Origin: a bacterium | GTDB taxonomy: Bacteria; Thermosulfidibacterota; Thermosulfidibacteria; Thermosulfidibacterales; JALWSI01 | NCBI GenBank assembly: GCA_027080315.1 | Contig: JALWSI010000216.1 | Location: 1-12,188, forward strand | Length of the DNA stretch: 12,188 bases | Direction of reading: 5' to 3' | Part shown: positions 1-6,786 of the stretch, piece by piece | How positions within the stretch are numbered: the first letter of the stretch is position 1 | How the letters are laid out: every line of letters begins with the position of its first letter | The notes under the pieces: model-generated | What the model was told of the DNA's origin: nothing | The model's database searches: none | What the model saw: the letters and a program-made list of their open reading frames with translations, nothing else | Translations under genes and position numbers: made by a program

Positions 1-74
1 GTGGAGCCGACGGGAGTCGAACCCGTGACCTCCTGAATGCCATTCAGGTGTGCTCCCAACTGCACCACGGCCCC
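1..74 (-). tRNA. tRNA-Ala (anticodon GGC), 3' CCA cut by the window edge
   Basis: Read on the minus strand this folds as a complete cloverleaf. The acceptor strand GGGGCCG (68-74) pairs with CGGCTCC (3-9), with one G-U. The D arm has GTGC/GCAC around AGTTGGGA. The anticodon stem CCTGA/TCAGG carries the loop ATGGCAT, giving anticodon GGC (39-41), which reads GCC/GCU alanine codons. The T arm ACGGG/CCCGT has the loop TTCGACT. Position 2 is the discriminator A and position 1 the first C of a possible encoded CCA tail; the rest lies outside the window. A good promoter sits just upstream (90-118). Confidence 0.97.
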
Positions 75-89
75 ACTTCTTGAGTCCCA

Positions 90-118
90 TAGATACTTCC
101 CACCCCCTATGGTGTCAA
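90..118 (-). promoter_or_regulatory. Sigma-70-type promoter for tRNA-Ala
   Basis: On the minus strand a perfect -35 box TTGACA (113-118) is followed by a 17 bp spacer and TATCTA (90-95), which matches three of six -10 positions. Transcription would begin near position 83, giving a leader of about 9 nt before the mature tRNA 5' end at 74. The perfect -35, ideal spacing and fitting distance support the call; the weak -10 limits it. A CCATAG/CTATGG inverted repeat (87-92 and 107-112) overlaps the promoter. Confidence 0.5.
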
Positions 119-140
119 GGGTGAGAAGGGTATTTTGTGC

Positions 141-737
141 TCACATATAACCCATCAGTCTTAGAACCGCATTGGCAAAGGCCTTTGCCGCCCACGGCCC
201 ATTAGCAGTCACTATGCGTCCATCAACCTCAACGTTTTTCCCAGTATAACGGGCCCCACACTCCTCAAGCCTGCCACTCATGCTGCTCCACACGGTAGCC
301 CTACGCCCTTTTAAAAGCCCCGCTTTGCAAAGGGTAACGGGAGATATGCAGATGGCCCCAATCACCGACCCGTTTCGGTATGCCTTTCTCAAAAAGTAGT
401 GTATCCTTTTGTTATTCCAGAAAACCGTTGCGCCGCTGCCCCCTACCAGAAGAACCGCTGCAAACCTTCTGTGGCTCGCCACCTGGTAGGGCATATCTAT
501 CTTCACCTTACCTCCAAGCATACCTGTAGCCTCTTCCGTACCCAAAGAGGTAACAAAGACCCGCGCCCCCCTACTCTCCAAAACCCTTTTAGTGACAAAA
601 AGCTCTTCGTCTCTGAAGTTATGAGGAGCCACAATCATCAACACGCTTTTGTGAATACCCGCTGCAAATCCAAAGCTGGACCAGGGAACCACAATAACCG
701 CAATAAGAACCCCCAACACTAACCTTTTCATCCTCAT
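141..737 (-). CDS. Exported DJ-1/PfpI-family protein
   Basis: The 198 aa protein has a cleavable-looking signal peptide (MRMKR, then a hydrophobic run to about residue 26, FGFAA/GIHK). A single DJ-1/PfpI (class I glutamine amidotransferase-like) domain follows. The conserved acidic site is in RDEEL (Glu44/45), the central strand AAVLLVGG lies near 93-100 and the nucleophile elbow GAICISP has Cys130. In PfpI proteases the residue after this Cys is His; here it is Ile131, so the classical Cys-His protease pair is absent and a protease role is doubtful. A chaperone, glyoxalase-like or redox role is equally possible. The ATG at 737 has GGGAGGTG upstream (742-749); ATG 731 is a less well spaced alternative. 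It is transcribed towards tRNA-Ala and away from the stress-protein gene. Confidence 0.85.
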   Translation of the reverse strand: MRMKRLVLGVLIAVIVVPWSSFGFAAGIHKSVLMIVAPHNFRDEELFVTKRVLESRGARVFVTSLGTEEATGMLGGKVKIDMPYQVASHRRFAAVLLVGGSGATVFWNNKRIHYFLRKAYRNGSVIGAICISPVTLCKAGLLKGRRATVWSSMSGRLEECGARYTGKNVEVDGRIVTANGPWAAKAFANAVLRLMGYM

Positions 738-798
738 AGTACACCTCCCACCTGCTTATTGTTTCAAAAGATAGCCTATCTCCTTTGCCGCGCAAGGC

Positions 799-828
799 TT
801 GACAAAACCCATTAGAAGGACAGAGAAT
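799..828 (+). promoter_or_regulatory. Candidate promoter for the usp-protease-dsb-khpA operon
   Basis: A perfect -35 hexamer TTGACA (799-804) is followed after 18 bp by GAGAAT (823-828), which matches four of six -10 positions. Transcription would start near 835 and leave a leader of roughly 50 nt before the first ATG at 884. The same short region (738-883) must also hold the promoter of the divergent DJ-1/PfpI gene, which I could not place with confidence. A small inverted repeat GATAG-C-CTATC lies at 770-780. Confidence 0.4.
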
Positions 829-883
829 TGGCCCTCACAAAGGTGATTTAGTACGGCTTTTTCAAGAAGGAGGAACAACCGCT

Positions 884-1732
884 ATGCTCAAACGAATTGT
901 GGTGGGATTGGATGGTTCACCTTACTCAAAAAGTGCGGTGAACTACGCCTGCAACCTTGCAAAAAACTACGGTGCCACTGTTGTAGGAATCGGTGTGGTG
1001 GATCTCCCTGACATAGAGAAACACATTGGTCCTGGTGGCCCCCCAGGCTCGGGAATCTACGCAAAGAGATTGAAAGACACCAAGGTGAAAGACGCCCTTG
1101 AGAAGGTGAAGGGTTTTCTGGTGGAATTCTCAAAGGAGTGCATAGAGAAGGGAGTATCTTACGAGGTGAACTCCGAAGAGGGAGAGCCCTTTGAAGCTAT
1201 TCTTGAAGCAGGCAAGACAGCAGACTTAATTGTGGTGGGCATTCGTACATACTACCATTTTGAGACCTCTTCCAAACCTGGAGACACCCTGAGAAGACTG
1301 CTTGAGAAACCTGTATGTCCTGTGCTTGCTGTTACAGACGAAATGGTTATGCCTGAGAACGTGGTGATAGCCTTTGACGGAGGCTACACCTCCGCCAGGG
1401 CCATGAGAAGCTTTGTGCACCTGAGCCGAGAGCTTGCCTTTGCATCCAATGTGACACTGCTTAGGGTCTCTGAAGACGATGAAGATAAGGTCACCTGCGA
1501 AAGAGATCTCACCACCGCCAAAAAGTATCTACAGGCCCACAACATCTCGGTTAATGCGGTCTGTAAAAGCGGCAAACCCTCTAAGGTGATCTTAGAAACA
1601 GCCAAATCCATGAAACCTGCTATGGTGGTTATGGGCTCTTTCGGAAAAGGCACCATAGCCAAGCTGTTATTTGGCAGCACAGCCAATGAGATAATAGAGG
1701 ACGCCTCGTTGCCGCTCTTTGTCTACCACTAA
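884..1732 (+). CDS. Tandem-domain universal stress protein (UspA family)
   Basis: The 282 aa protein is a cytoplasmic stress protein with two Usp domains, roughly 1-152 and 157-282. The first starts with the typical strand and turn RIVVGLDGS (4-12), the second with VVIAFDGGYTSARAM (160-174). The second domain carries the complete ATP-binding signature G-x2-G-x9-G-S (Gly251, Gly254, Gly264, Ser265). The first domain has RTYYHFETSS where this loop should be, so it probably does not bind ATP. Such asymmetric tandem Usp proteins are known in the family; the actual client process cannot be read from the sequence. The start is set by AAGGAGG (867-873). It is the first gene of a probable operon, 30 nt ahead of the protease gene. 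Confidence 0.93.
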   Translation: MLKRIVVGLDGSPYSKSAVNYACNLAKNYGATVVGIGVVDLPDIEKHIGPGGPPGSGIYAKRLKDTKVKDALEKVKGFLVEFSKECIEKGVSYEVNSEEGEPFEAILEAGKTADLIVVGIRTYYHFETSSKPGDTLRRLLEKPVCPVLAVTDEMVMPENVVIAFDGGYTSARAMRSFVHLSRELAFASNVTLLRVSEDDEDKVTCERDLTTAKKYLQAHNISVNAVCKSGKPSKVILETAKSMKPAMVVMGSFGKGTIAKLLFGSTANEIIEDASLPLFVYH

Positions 1733-1762
1733 GAGCCGAGGTGAAACGAGAAGGAGGTTAGC

Positions 1763-3757
1763 ATGAGATTTAGGAGGGGATGGATTATTATTATGTTTAT
1801 GCTCTGGCTTATGCCAGGGATGGTAGGGGTGTGCCAGGGGCTCGAGCTTAAGCAATCGCCTGTAAACCCCGCTTTTGAGAGATGGGTGAAGAAAAGAACA
1901 AAGGCCAGAGAAGGGCTAAAAGGGCTCAAGACTGACAAGAAAGCCGGTTTTGTGCCTCCTCCATTTCTACCTGCCAAAGCGACTGTTCGTTCCACAAACA
2001 TCTACCAAAGTGTCTCCTTACCTGACCGGTACGACCTAAGAGATCCCAACGGAGACGGTGATACCTCTGACAGCAGGCTCACCCCTGTTAAGAATCAGGG
2101 AACCTGTGGGGCCTGCTGGACCTTTGGCACCTATGGCGCCCTGGAGTCCACCCTGAAGACCACCCGCCACACCACCTACGACTTCTCAGAGGACAACCTG
2201 AAGCACAGACACGGGTTTGATATTCCTCCATGCGGAGGGGGAAACTGGTTCATGGCCATGGCTTACATGACCCGGGGAGACGGACCCATAGACGAGGCGG
2301 AGGATCCCTGGGATCCATCCCCAACCTCTACCTACTGCACCGACTGCACTCCCAAGCTCTACATAGGAAACATGGAGGTGATACCTGAGAGTGCCTCTGA
2401 CTACGATAAGAAGCTTGCCATCTATCAGCACGGAGCCTTGGTAACCTCAATGCACTGGGATGACGCATCCTACAACGCCGCCACCAACACCTATCTGTAC
2501 AAAGGCGCCGAAGATGACGACCACGCCGTGGTGCTGGTGGGATGGGACGACAACAAAGAGGTCCCTGGAGCAACAACCAAGGGAGCTTGGATAGTGCGTA
2601 ACTCCTGGGGAAGCTCTTGGGGAGATGGAGGATACTTCTACATCTCTTACGAAGATACAGCCTTCACCAAAGATGGACTTGCTTTCTTCACAGATCCATC
2701 GGGGCTGCAGGGGAAGAAGGCGGCAAAGGTATACTACTACGACAAACTCGGTAGGACAGGAGGAATCGGTGCCGGATCATCCTCTTTATGGGGTGCCAAC
2801 AGATTCACAGCAGCTCAGGATGGAACCATTGGAGCAGTGGGTATCTATGCCAGCTCTCCAGGCACAAGCTACGAGATAAAAGTGCTTAAAGGTGGTTTTG
2901 ATGGTGAGGTGGCAGCCTCACAGACGGGATCTGTGGAGAAAGAGGGGTGGTACACCATTATTCTGAACAACCCCGTATCTGTTAGCGAAGGAGACACCTT
3001 TGTAGTGGCGGTGAAGTTCACAACCCCTGGATACAGCTATCCCGTGCCCATTGAAGGGAAATTGGCCAACTACTCTTCAGGAGCAACGGCATCTCCAGGG
3101 CAAAGCTTCATCAGCGCCGACGGCTCACACTGGACAGACGTAACCAAACAGTTCCCCAACGACAACGTCTGCATAAAGGCAGTGGTCTTCACCACGGGTT
3201 CAGAGCCATCTCCCTCTCCCGAACCGGAACCTGAGCCAGAACCCCAGCCTGAACCATCACCTGCTCCATCAGGACACGTAATGAAACCAGGTGAGGTCAC
3301 AGAAATATCCCCTGCCTCCACCACCCCCGAACCAGACAGTAAAATCTATTTGGGATTTGGCAACGCAGCTGCAGGTGGCAAGCTCTTCACAGTTGTGGCG
3401 GCCTTCCCGGCCTACCTTGATTCAGACGAGAACAGCACATTGAGTGTAAAGATATTCATAGCCGCCCAGCTGCCTGACGACTACTCGCGTCTTCTCTTCT
3501 TTGACAGCTCAAACAAGATTGACTACCAGCCTCCACACTCTCTGGTCTCATGGAAGAGCAGCGTTAAAGGACCCGTTGCTACAACAACTGTGCTTCCCCC
3601 GGTATTGGTGGATTCAACCAGCGGTTTTCAGGTACCAAAGGGAACCCACTACTGGTACACCCTTGTGGTTCCAGACACCGTTCCTGATGACTTTTCAGGG
3701 GTAGACTGGACAACAACCCCTTGGGAGATAACGGTAAACATATTGGATATCCAGTAG
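1763..3757 (+). CDS. Secreted papain-family (C1) cysteine protease with lectin-like domain
   Basis: The 664 aa exported protease has a signal peptide at about 1-26; its Cys24 has no proper lipobox. A short basic propeptide-like stretch follows, then the C1 peptidase domain at about 86-312. The catalytic set is complete: oxyanion Gln112, nucleophile Cys118 in QGTCGACW, His254 in DDDHAVVLVGW and Asn280 in RNSWG. Residues 322-477 resemble the lectin-like domain that often follows C1 peptidases in anaerobic bacteria and archaea. A Pro-Glu/Pro-Ser linker (about 480-502) leads to a Thr/Ser-rich beta-type domain (505-664) that I do not recognise. Likely substrates are extracellular peptides or proteins. 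Besides the catalytic Cys there are Cys115, 157, 192, 195 and 470, so disulfides are likely. The start is fixed by AAGGAGG (1751-1757). It lies between usp and a DsbC-like gene. Confidence 0.93.
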   Translation: MRFRRGWIIIMFMLWLMPGMVGVCQGLELKQSPVNPAFERWVKKRTKAREGLKGLKTDKKAGFVPPPFLPAKATVRSTNIYQSVSLPDRYDLRDPNGDGDTSDSRLTPVKNQGTCGACWTFGTYGALESTLKTTRHTTYDFSEDNLKHRHGFDIPPCGGGNWFMAMAYMTRGDGPIDEAEDPWDPSPTSTYCTDCTPKLYIGNMEVIPESASDYDKKLAIYQHGALVTSMHWDDASYNAATNTYLYKGAEDDDHAVVLVGWDDNKEVPGATTKGAWIVRNSWGSSWGDGGYFYISYEDTAFTKDGLAFFTDPSGLQGKKAAKVYYYDKLGRTGGIGAGSSSLWGANRFTAAQDGTIGAVGIYASSPGTSYEIKVLKGGFDGEVAASQTGSVEKEGWYTIILNNPVSVSEGDTFVVAVKFTTPGYSYPVPIEGKLANYSSGATASPGQSFISADGSHWTDVTKQFPNDNVCIKAVVFTTGSEPSPSPEPEPEPEPQPEPSPAPSGHVMKPGEVTEISPASTTPEPDSKIYLGFGNAAAGGKLFTVVAAFPAYLDSDENSTLSVKIFIAAQLPDDYSRLLFFDSSNKIDYQPPHSLVSWKSSVKGPVATTTVLPPVLVDSTSGFQVPKGTHYWYTLVVPDTVPDDFSGVDWTTTPWEITVNILDIQ

Positions 3758-3790
3758 AGAGAGATACCATCTGAGAAAGGAGAGATGTTG

Positions 3791-4612
3791 GTGAAACGAG
3801 GTAAGTGTTTATTGGTGTTGGTTTTAGGTCTCCTGATGGTGATGGGGACCGTGGTCCATGCAGGGCAAGAGATAAACAAGAAAGAGTTAGAGGCCAAATT
3901 GTCCAAGATATTTGGTCCAGTTAAGGTGCTTGGCGCCATACCCTCAACCCGTATCCCCGGTATGACAGAGGTGGTTGTTCAGGGTTCAAGAGGACAACAG
4001 GCGGTGTTGTTCTTAGCCCCTGATGCAGAACACTTCATACTGGGAAGATACATGGACATAGAGACAGGACAAGATCAGACCAAAGATCTTGCCTACGAGA
4101 AGGGGGTTCTACCCTTACCCAAGGGCAAAGAGGTTAAGGCAGCCAAGATCTCTGAAATAAAGTTCAAAGACAGCCCCACCTTTGGAAATCCCAAGGGAGT
4201 ACCTGTAACCGTATTCTTCTGTCCTCTCTGCCCTTACTGTATAAAGACCCTGAAGAGCCTAAAGCCTTACGCAGACAAGGGTAAAATCCTTTTGAGGCTA
4301 AAATACTTCAATGTCCACGGCGAGCGGGGTGAGAAAGCAGAGGTAGAAGCAGAGTGCATTCGCCGCAACGAAAAGGATCCCGCCGCCTACTGGAACTACC
4401 TGTTCAATGATCCCCACACGAGCTTTCCCAAATCTCAAAACTGCAAGCAGAAAGAGGCCATAGAGAAGATGCTGGAGAGGGATAGAGAAGACGGCAAAAA
4501 GCTGGGAATAAGAGCCGTTCCCACCCTGATCATAGGAAAAGAGCTATTCACTGGAGCACCCAACGAGGTGGCTCTGAAGAGGATTATTGACAAAAAGAGC
4601 AATAAGAAGTAG
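3791..4612 (+). CDS. DsbC/DsbG-like periplasmic thiol:disulfide interchange protein
   Basis: The 273 aa exported protein has a signal peptide (about 1-24, ending VVHAG). Its N-terminal region (about 28-98) resembles the DsbC dimerisation domain (IPGMTEVVV, then GRYMDIETG). The C-terminal thioredoxin fold starts near 136. The active site CPYC (Cys147, Cys150) is preceded by Cys144, so two CxxC motifs overlap. The cis-proline is in RAVPTLI (Pro244). A second Cys pair, Cys189 and Cys218, may form a structural disulfide as in DsbC. The probable role is isomerising or reducing disulfides in exported proteins, perhaps the protease encoded 33 nt upstream. Start choice: AAAGGAG (3776-3782) is only 2 nt from an in-frame ATG at 3785 but 8 nt from the GTG at 3791, so GTG is preferred; the ATG would add two residues. 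Confidence 0.85.
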   Translation: MKRGKCLLVLVLGLLMVMGTVVHAGQEINKKELEAKLSKIFGPVKVLGAIPSTRIPGMTEVVVQGSRGQQAVLFLAPDAEHFILGRYMDIETGQDQTKDLAYEKGVLPLPKGKEVKAAKISEIKFKDSPTFGNPKGVPVTVFFCPLCPYCIKTLKSLKPYADKGKILLRLKYFNVHGERGEKAEVEAECIRRNEKDPAAYWNYLFNDPHTSFPKSQNCKQKEAIEKMLERDREDGKKLGIRAVPTLIIGKELFTGAPNEVALKRIIDKKSNKK

Positions 4613-4661
4613 GGAGATCTACGCTTGAACATCATACTTGATCTTGAAAGGAGATGGCAGA

Positions 4662-4898
4662 ATGGGAATGAAGGAACTGGTTGAGATCATGGCAAAGGCA
4701 ATGGTGGAGAATCCTGATGAAGTTCGCGTCTCAGAGATAGACGGGGCCCGTACGGTGGTTCTTGAACTCAGGGTTGCACCCAACGACCTGGGAAGGGTGA
4801 TTGGCCGGGAGGGCGTGCGCGCCAAGGCCATGAGAACCATCGTTGGGGCAGCCAACAAGGATAGAGATAAAAGGTATATCTTAGAGATAGTGGAATAA
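4662..4898 (+). CDS. khpA: KhpA, single-KH-domain RNA-binding protein
   Basis: The 78 aa protein (MGMKELVEI...) matches the usual length of KhpA/YlqC. It has one type II KH domain with the RNA-binding loop G-R-E-G in VIGREGVRAKAM and the family-typical phrase LELRVAPNDLGRVIG. KhpA usually pairs with KhpB (Jag/EloR) as a global RNA chaperone linked to cell division and envelope growth in Gram-positives; that partner is not in this window. AAAGGAG (4647-4653) lies 8 nt before ATG 4662, ruling out the in-frame TTG at 4638, which precedes the ribosome site. Here khpA is the last gene before a terminator, not beside rpsP/rimM as is common. Confidence 0.95.
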   Translation: MGMKELVEIMAKAMVENPDEVRVSEIDGARTVVLELRVAPNDLGRVIGREGVRAKAMRTIVGAANKDRDKRYILEIVE

Positions 4899-4910
4899 AG
4901 AAAAGACACC

Positions 4911-4940
4911 AGGCCCCCTGCAATAGGGGGCCTTCTTTTT
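4911..4940 (+). terminator. Rho-independent terminator after khpA, possibly bidirectional
   Basis: A perfect 9 bp GC-rich stem, AGGCCCCCT (4911-4919) with AGGGGGCCT (4925-4933), encloses the loop GCAAT and runs into TTCTTTTT (4933-4940). It ends the plus-strand operon. The convergent plsC stop codon (4939-4941) overlaps the T tract. Read on the minus strand the same hairpin is followed by GGTGTCTTTTCTTT, a poorer T tract that could still terminate the long minus-strand operon. Confidence 0.92.
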
Positions 4941-5688
4941 AAGACCTCGCCAACGTAAGAGCCTGCTGGTGTAGCCTGTGTACCTCGTTCCAGAGAGAGT
5001 CAATAAACCTATCAATCTCTTCGTCTTCTATTGAGAGTCCCTCCACCTTGGGAGGCTCAATAGGCTTACCAATCACAACCCCTACCTTTCCCGGTCTAAC
5101 GGTGAAACTCCCCTTGGGCATCACCTTTCTGCTATCCCCTATGGCCATGGGCAAAAAGGGCAGTCCCGTAGCCGAAAGAAGGGCTATGCCCTTTCGTTTA
5201 AAAGGCCTCATCACACCGTCCTCAGAACGGGTGCCTTCAGGAAAGATTATCACCGGACGGTTAAAGCCCTCTTTTAACGCCCTCTTTATGCTCTCAACGG
5301 CTATATCAGGATGCTGCCGATCTATCTCAAGCACCTTGCCCAGTCTGAGAAGATAGCCAAAAACGGGTATTGAAAAGAGTTCCTTCTTCGCAAGAAAGTG
5401 GGGAGCCTGACCAAGGAGCGCTATGACAACGAATATGTCAAAGTAGCTTTGATGGTTGCAGATAAGCACCATCTGATCAAGCTCTTTCAACCTCTCTGCA
5501 CCCTCCACCTCAACCCTGCACCCTGCCAGAAGCAGAAGGATCTTGGCCCAAAGATAGGCTATAAACATGATTATCCTATCGTTCTTATCAAATGGATGGG
5601 TAAGGGGTATCACCACCCCCGCTATCAACACGATGATGGTGTTACACAACCACCAGATTGCAGTGTGAATAAGCCTTATTACCAGCAT
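4939..5688 (-). CDS. plsC: 1-acyl-sn-glycerol-3-phosphate acyltransferase (PlsC)
   Basis: The 249 aa membrane-associated enzyme transfers an acyl group to lysophosphatidic acid, giving phosphatidic acid for phospholipids. Hydrophobic segments lie at about 6-29 and 38-56. Motif I, NHQSYFD, has the catalytic His79 and Asp84 (HX4D). Motif II is KKELFSIPVFGYLLRLG (101-117) followed by IDR. Motif III is FPEGTRS (149-155), and a proline-rich LPFLPMAIG segment (176-184) matches motif IV. The length is usual for the family. It starts 1 nt after the MBL gene stop with no recognisable Shine-Dalgarno site, so translation probably depends on coupling with that gene. It is the last gene of the operon. Confidence 0.95.
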   Translation of the reverse strand: MLVIRLIHTAIWWLCNTIIVLIAGVVIPLTHPFDKNDRIIMFIAYLWAKILLLLAGCRVEVEGAERLKELDQMVLICNHQSYFDIFVVIALLGQAPHFLAKKELFSIPVFGYLLRLGKVLEIDRQHPDIAVESIKRALKEGFNRPVIIFPEGTRSEDGVMRPFKRKGIALLSATGLPFLPMAIGDSRKVMPKGSFTVRPGKVGVVIGKPIEPPKVEGLSIEDEEIDRFIDSLWNEVHRLHQQALTLARS

Positions 5689-5689
5689 C

Positions 5690-6334
5690 TTAAAGAATCA
5701 GTGAGCCGCTAAAAAACGGATTAAACCTCTTTTCGCTGCCCACTGTGGAGGAAGGCCCATGGCCCGGTAGCACCTTAACCTCCTCGGGAAGCACGAATAT
5801 CTTCTTGGGCACCGAGGTGAATAGATCCCTCTCTGACGAGAAGGGCAGATCGGTTCTGCCTATGGAGCCTGCAAAGAGGGTGTCTCCGGTAAAGAGCAGC
5901 CCTGCATCCTCAGAGTACAGGCATATTGAGCCTATGGTGTGGCCCGGGGTCTCAATCACCTTCAAGCTCTCTTTGCCAAAACTTATCTCGTCACCCTCCT
6001 TTAGCAATCTATCAGGCTCAGGAGACTCCTTTGCCCTGCACATCATAACCAGCATGGGGTTTCTGGGAGATTTAAAAAGGGGCAGATCCTTCTCTGGCAG
6101 CATCAACTCTGCATCAGGATAGGCCTCTTTCATGTCAGCGTTTGCCCCTATGTGGTCAACATGGGTATGGGTGTTCACTATGGCCACGGGTTTCATTCCC
6201 AAAGACTCCACCCGCTTCTTTATCACCTGAGGATCACCTCCCGGGTCTATAATGACCCCCTCTTTGCTATCCTCATCGTAAACCAGATAACAGTTCACCT
6301 CTAAGGGACCTACAACGATCCTGTCGTACTTCAT
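5690..6334 (-). CDS. MBL-fold metallohydrolase (glyoxalase II-like)
   Basis: The 214 aa protein is a stand-alone metallo-beta-lactamase-fold hydrolase. It has a complete dinuclear metal site: HTHVDH (His56, His58, Asp60, His61), His132 in ETPGHTIGS, Asp151 in FTGDTLF and His192 in [25 protein letters not shown] is typical of the short hydroxyacylglutathione hydrolase-like proteins (YcbL type), which lack the full glyoxalase II substrate domain. A thioester substrate is likely but unproven. The start ATG overlaps the dtd stop as ATGA, and AGGAG about 8 nt upstream serves as ribosome site. Its neighbours dtd and plsC give no direct hint of substrate. Confidence 0.92.
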   Translation of the reverse strand: MKYDRIVVGPLEVNCYLVYDEDSKEGVIIDPGGDPQVIKKRVESLGMKPVAIVNTHTHVDHIGANADMKEAYPDAELMLPEKDLPLFKSPRNPMLVMMCRAKESPEPDRLLKEGDEISFGKESLKVIETPGHTIGSICLYSEDAGLLFTGDTLFAGSIGRTDLPFSSERDLFTSVPKKIFVLPEEVKVLPGHGPSSTVGSEKRFNPFFSGSLIL

Positions 6335-6786
6335 CCTCTCTTCTCCTGTGAGTCAATTATGAAGGTCACCGGGCCGTCGTTCTCTATCTCCACCACCATG
6401 TGAGCCTGAAAGACACCGGTCTCAACCTTAACAGAGTAGTTCTCCTTTATGTACTCAACCATCTCCTGGTACAGCTTTTGGGCATCCCGAGGCGGCGCGG
6501 CGTTGCCAAAGCTGGGTCGCCTTCCTTTGCGACAGTCTCCAAGCAGGGTGAACTGAGAGATGAGAAGCAGGTCTCCACCTACATCCAGAAGGGAAAGGTT
6601 CATCTTCCCCTCATTGTCGTAGAAGATGCGCAGGTTCACAATCTTGTCTGCCACCCACTGCATCTCTCTCTTTGTGTCACCCTGTGCCACTCCCACCAAG
6701 GCGGTTATGCCTCTGCCGATCTCACCAACCACCTTGCCGTCAACGGTGACCTTAGAGCAGTTCACCCGTTGAATCACCGCTATCAT
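6331..6786 (-). CDS. dtd: D-aminoacyl-tRNA deacylase (Dtd)
   Basis: The 151 aa cytoplasmic enzyme hydrolyses D-aminoacyl-tRNA (and often glycyl-tRNA-Ala) and so protects translation. The length fits the Dtd1 family. The two signature stretches are present: [17 protein letters not shown] (77-93), with the catalytic-loop residues Ser77, Gln78 and Thr80, and the Gly-cisPro motif NDGPVT (136-141, Gly138-Pro139) that rejects L-amino acids. The ATG overlaps the tal stop by 4 bp (ATGA), and its own stop overlaps the MBL start the same way, so the three genes are almost certainly translationally coupled. Only a weak ribosome site (GGTAAG) is visible. Confidence 0.97.
   Translation of the reverse strand: MIAVIQRVNCSKVTVDGKVVGEIGRGITALVGVAQGDTKREMQWVADKIVNLRIFYDNEGKMNLSLLDVGGDLLLISQFTLLGDCRKGRRPSFGNAAPPRDAQKLYQEMVEYIKENYSVKVETGVFQAHMVVEIENDGPVTFIIDSQEKRG

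Noticed and set aside
119-142. Terminator hairpin after the DJ-1/PfpI gene (GTGAG/CTCAC)
   Set aside because: The 5 bp stem has a 14 nt loop and no T tract on the minus strand.
1763-1840. Lipoprotein signal in the protease (Cys24)
   Set aside because: The residues before Cys24 are Gly-Val at -2 and -1, with no Leu/Ala-Gly-type lipobox, so an ordinary signal peptide is more likely.
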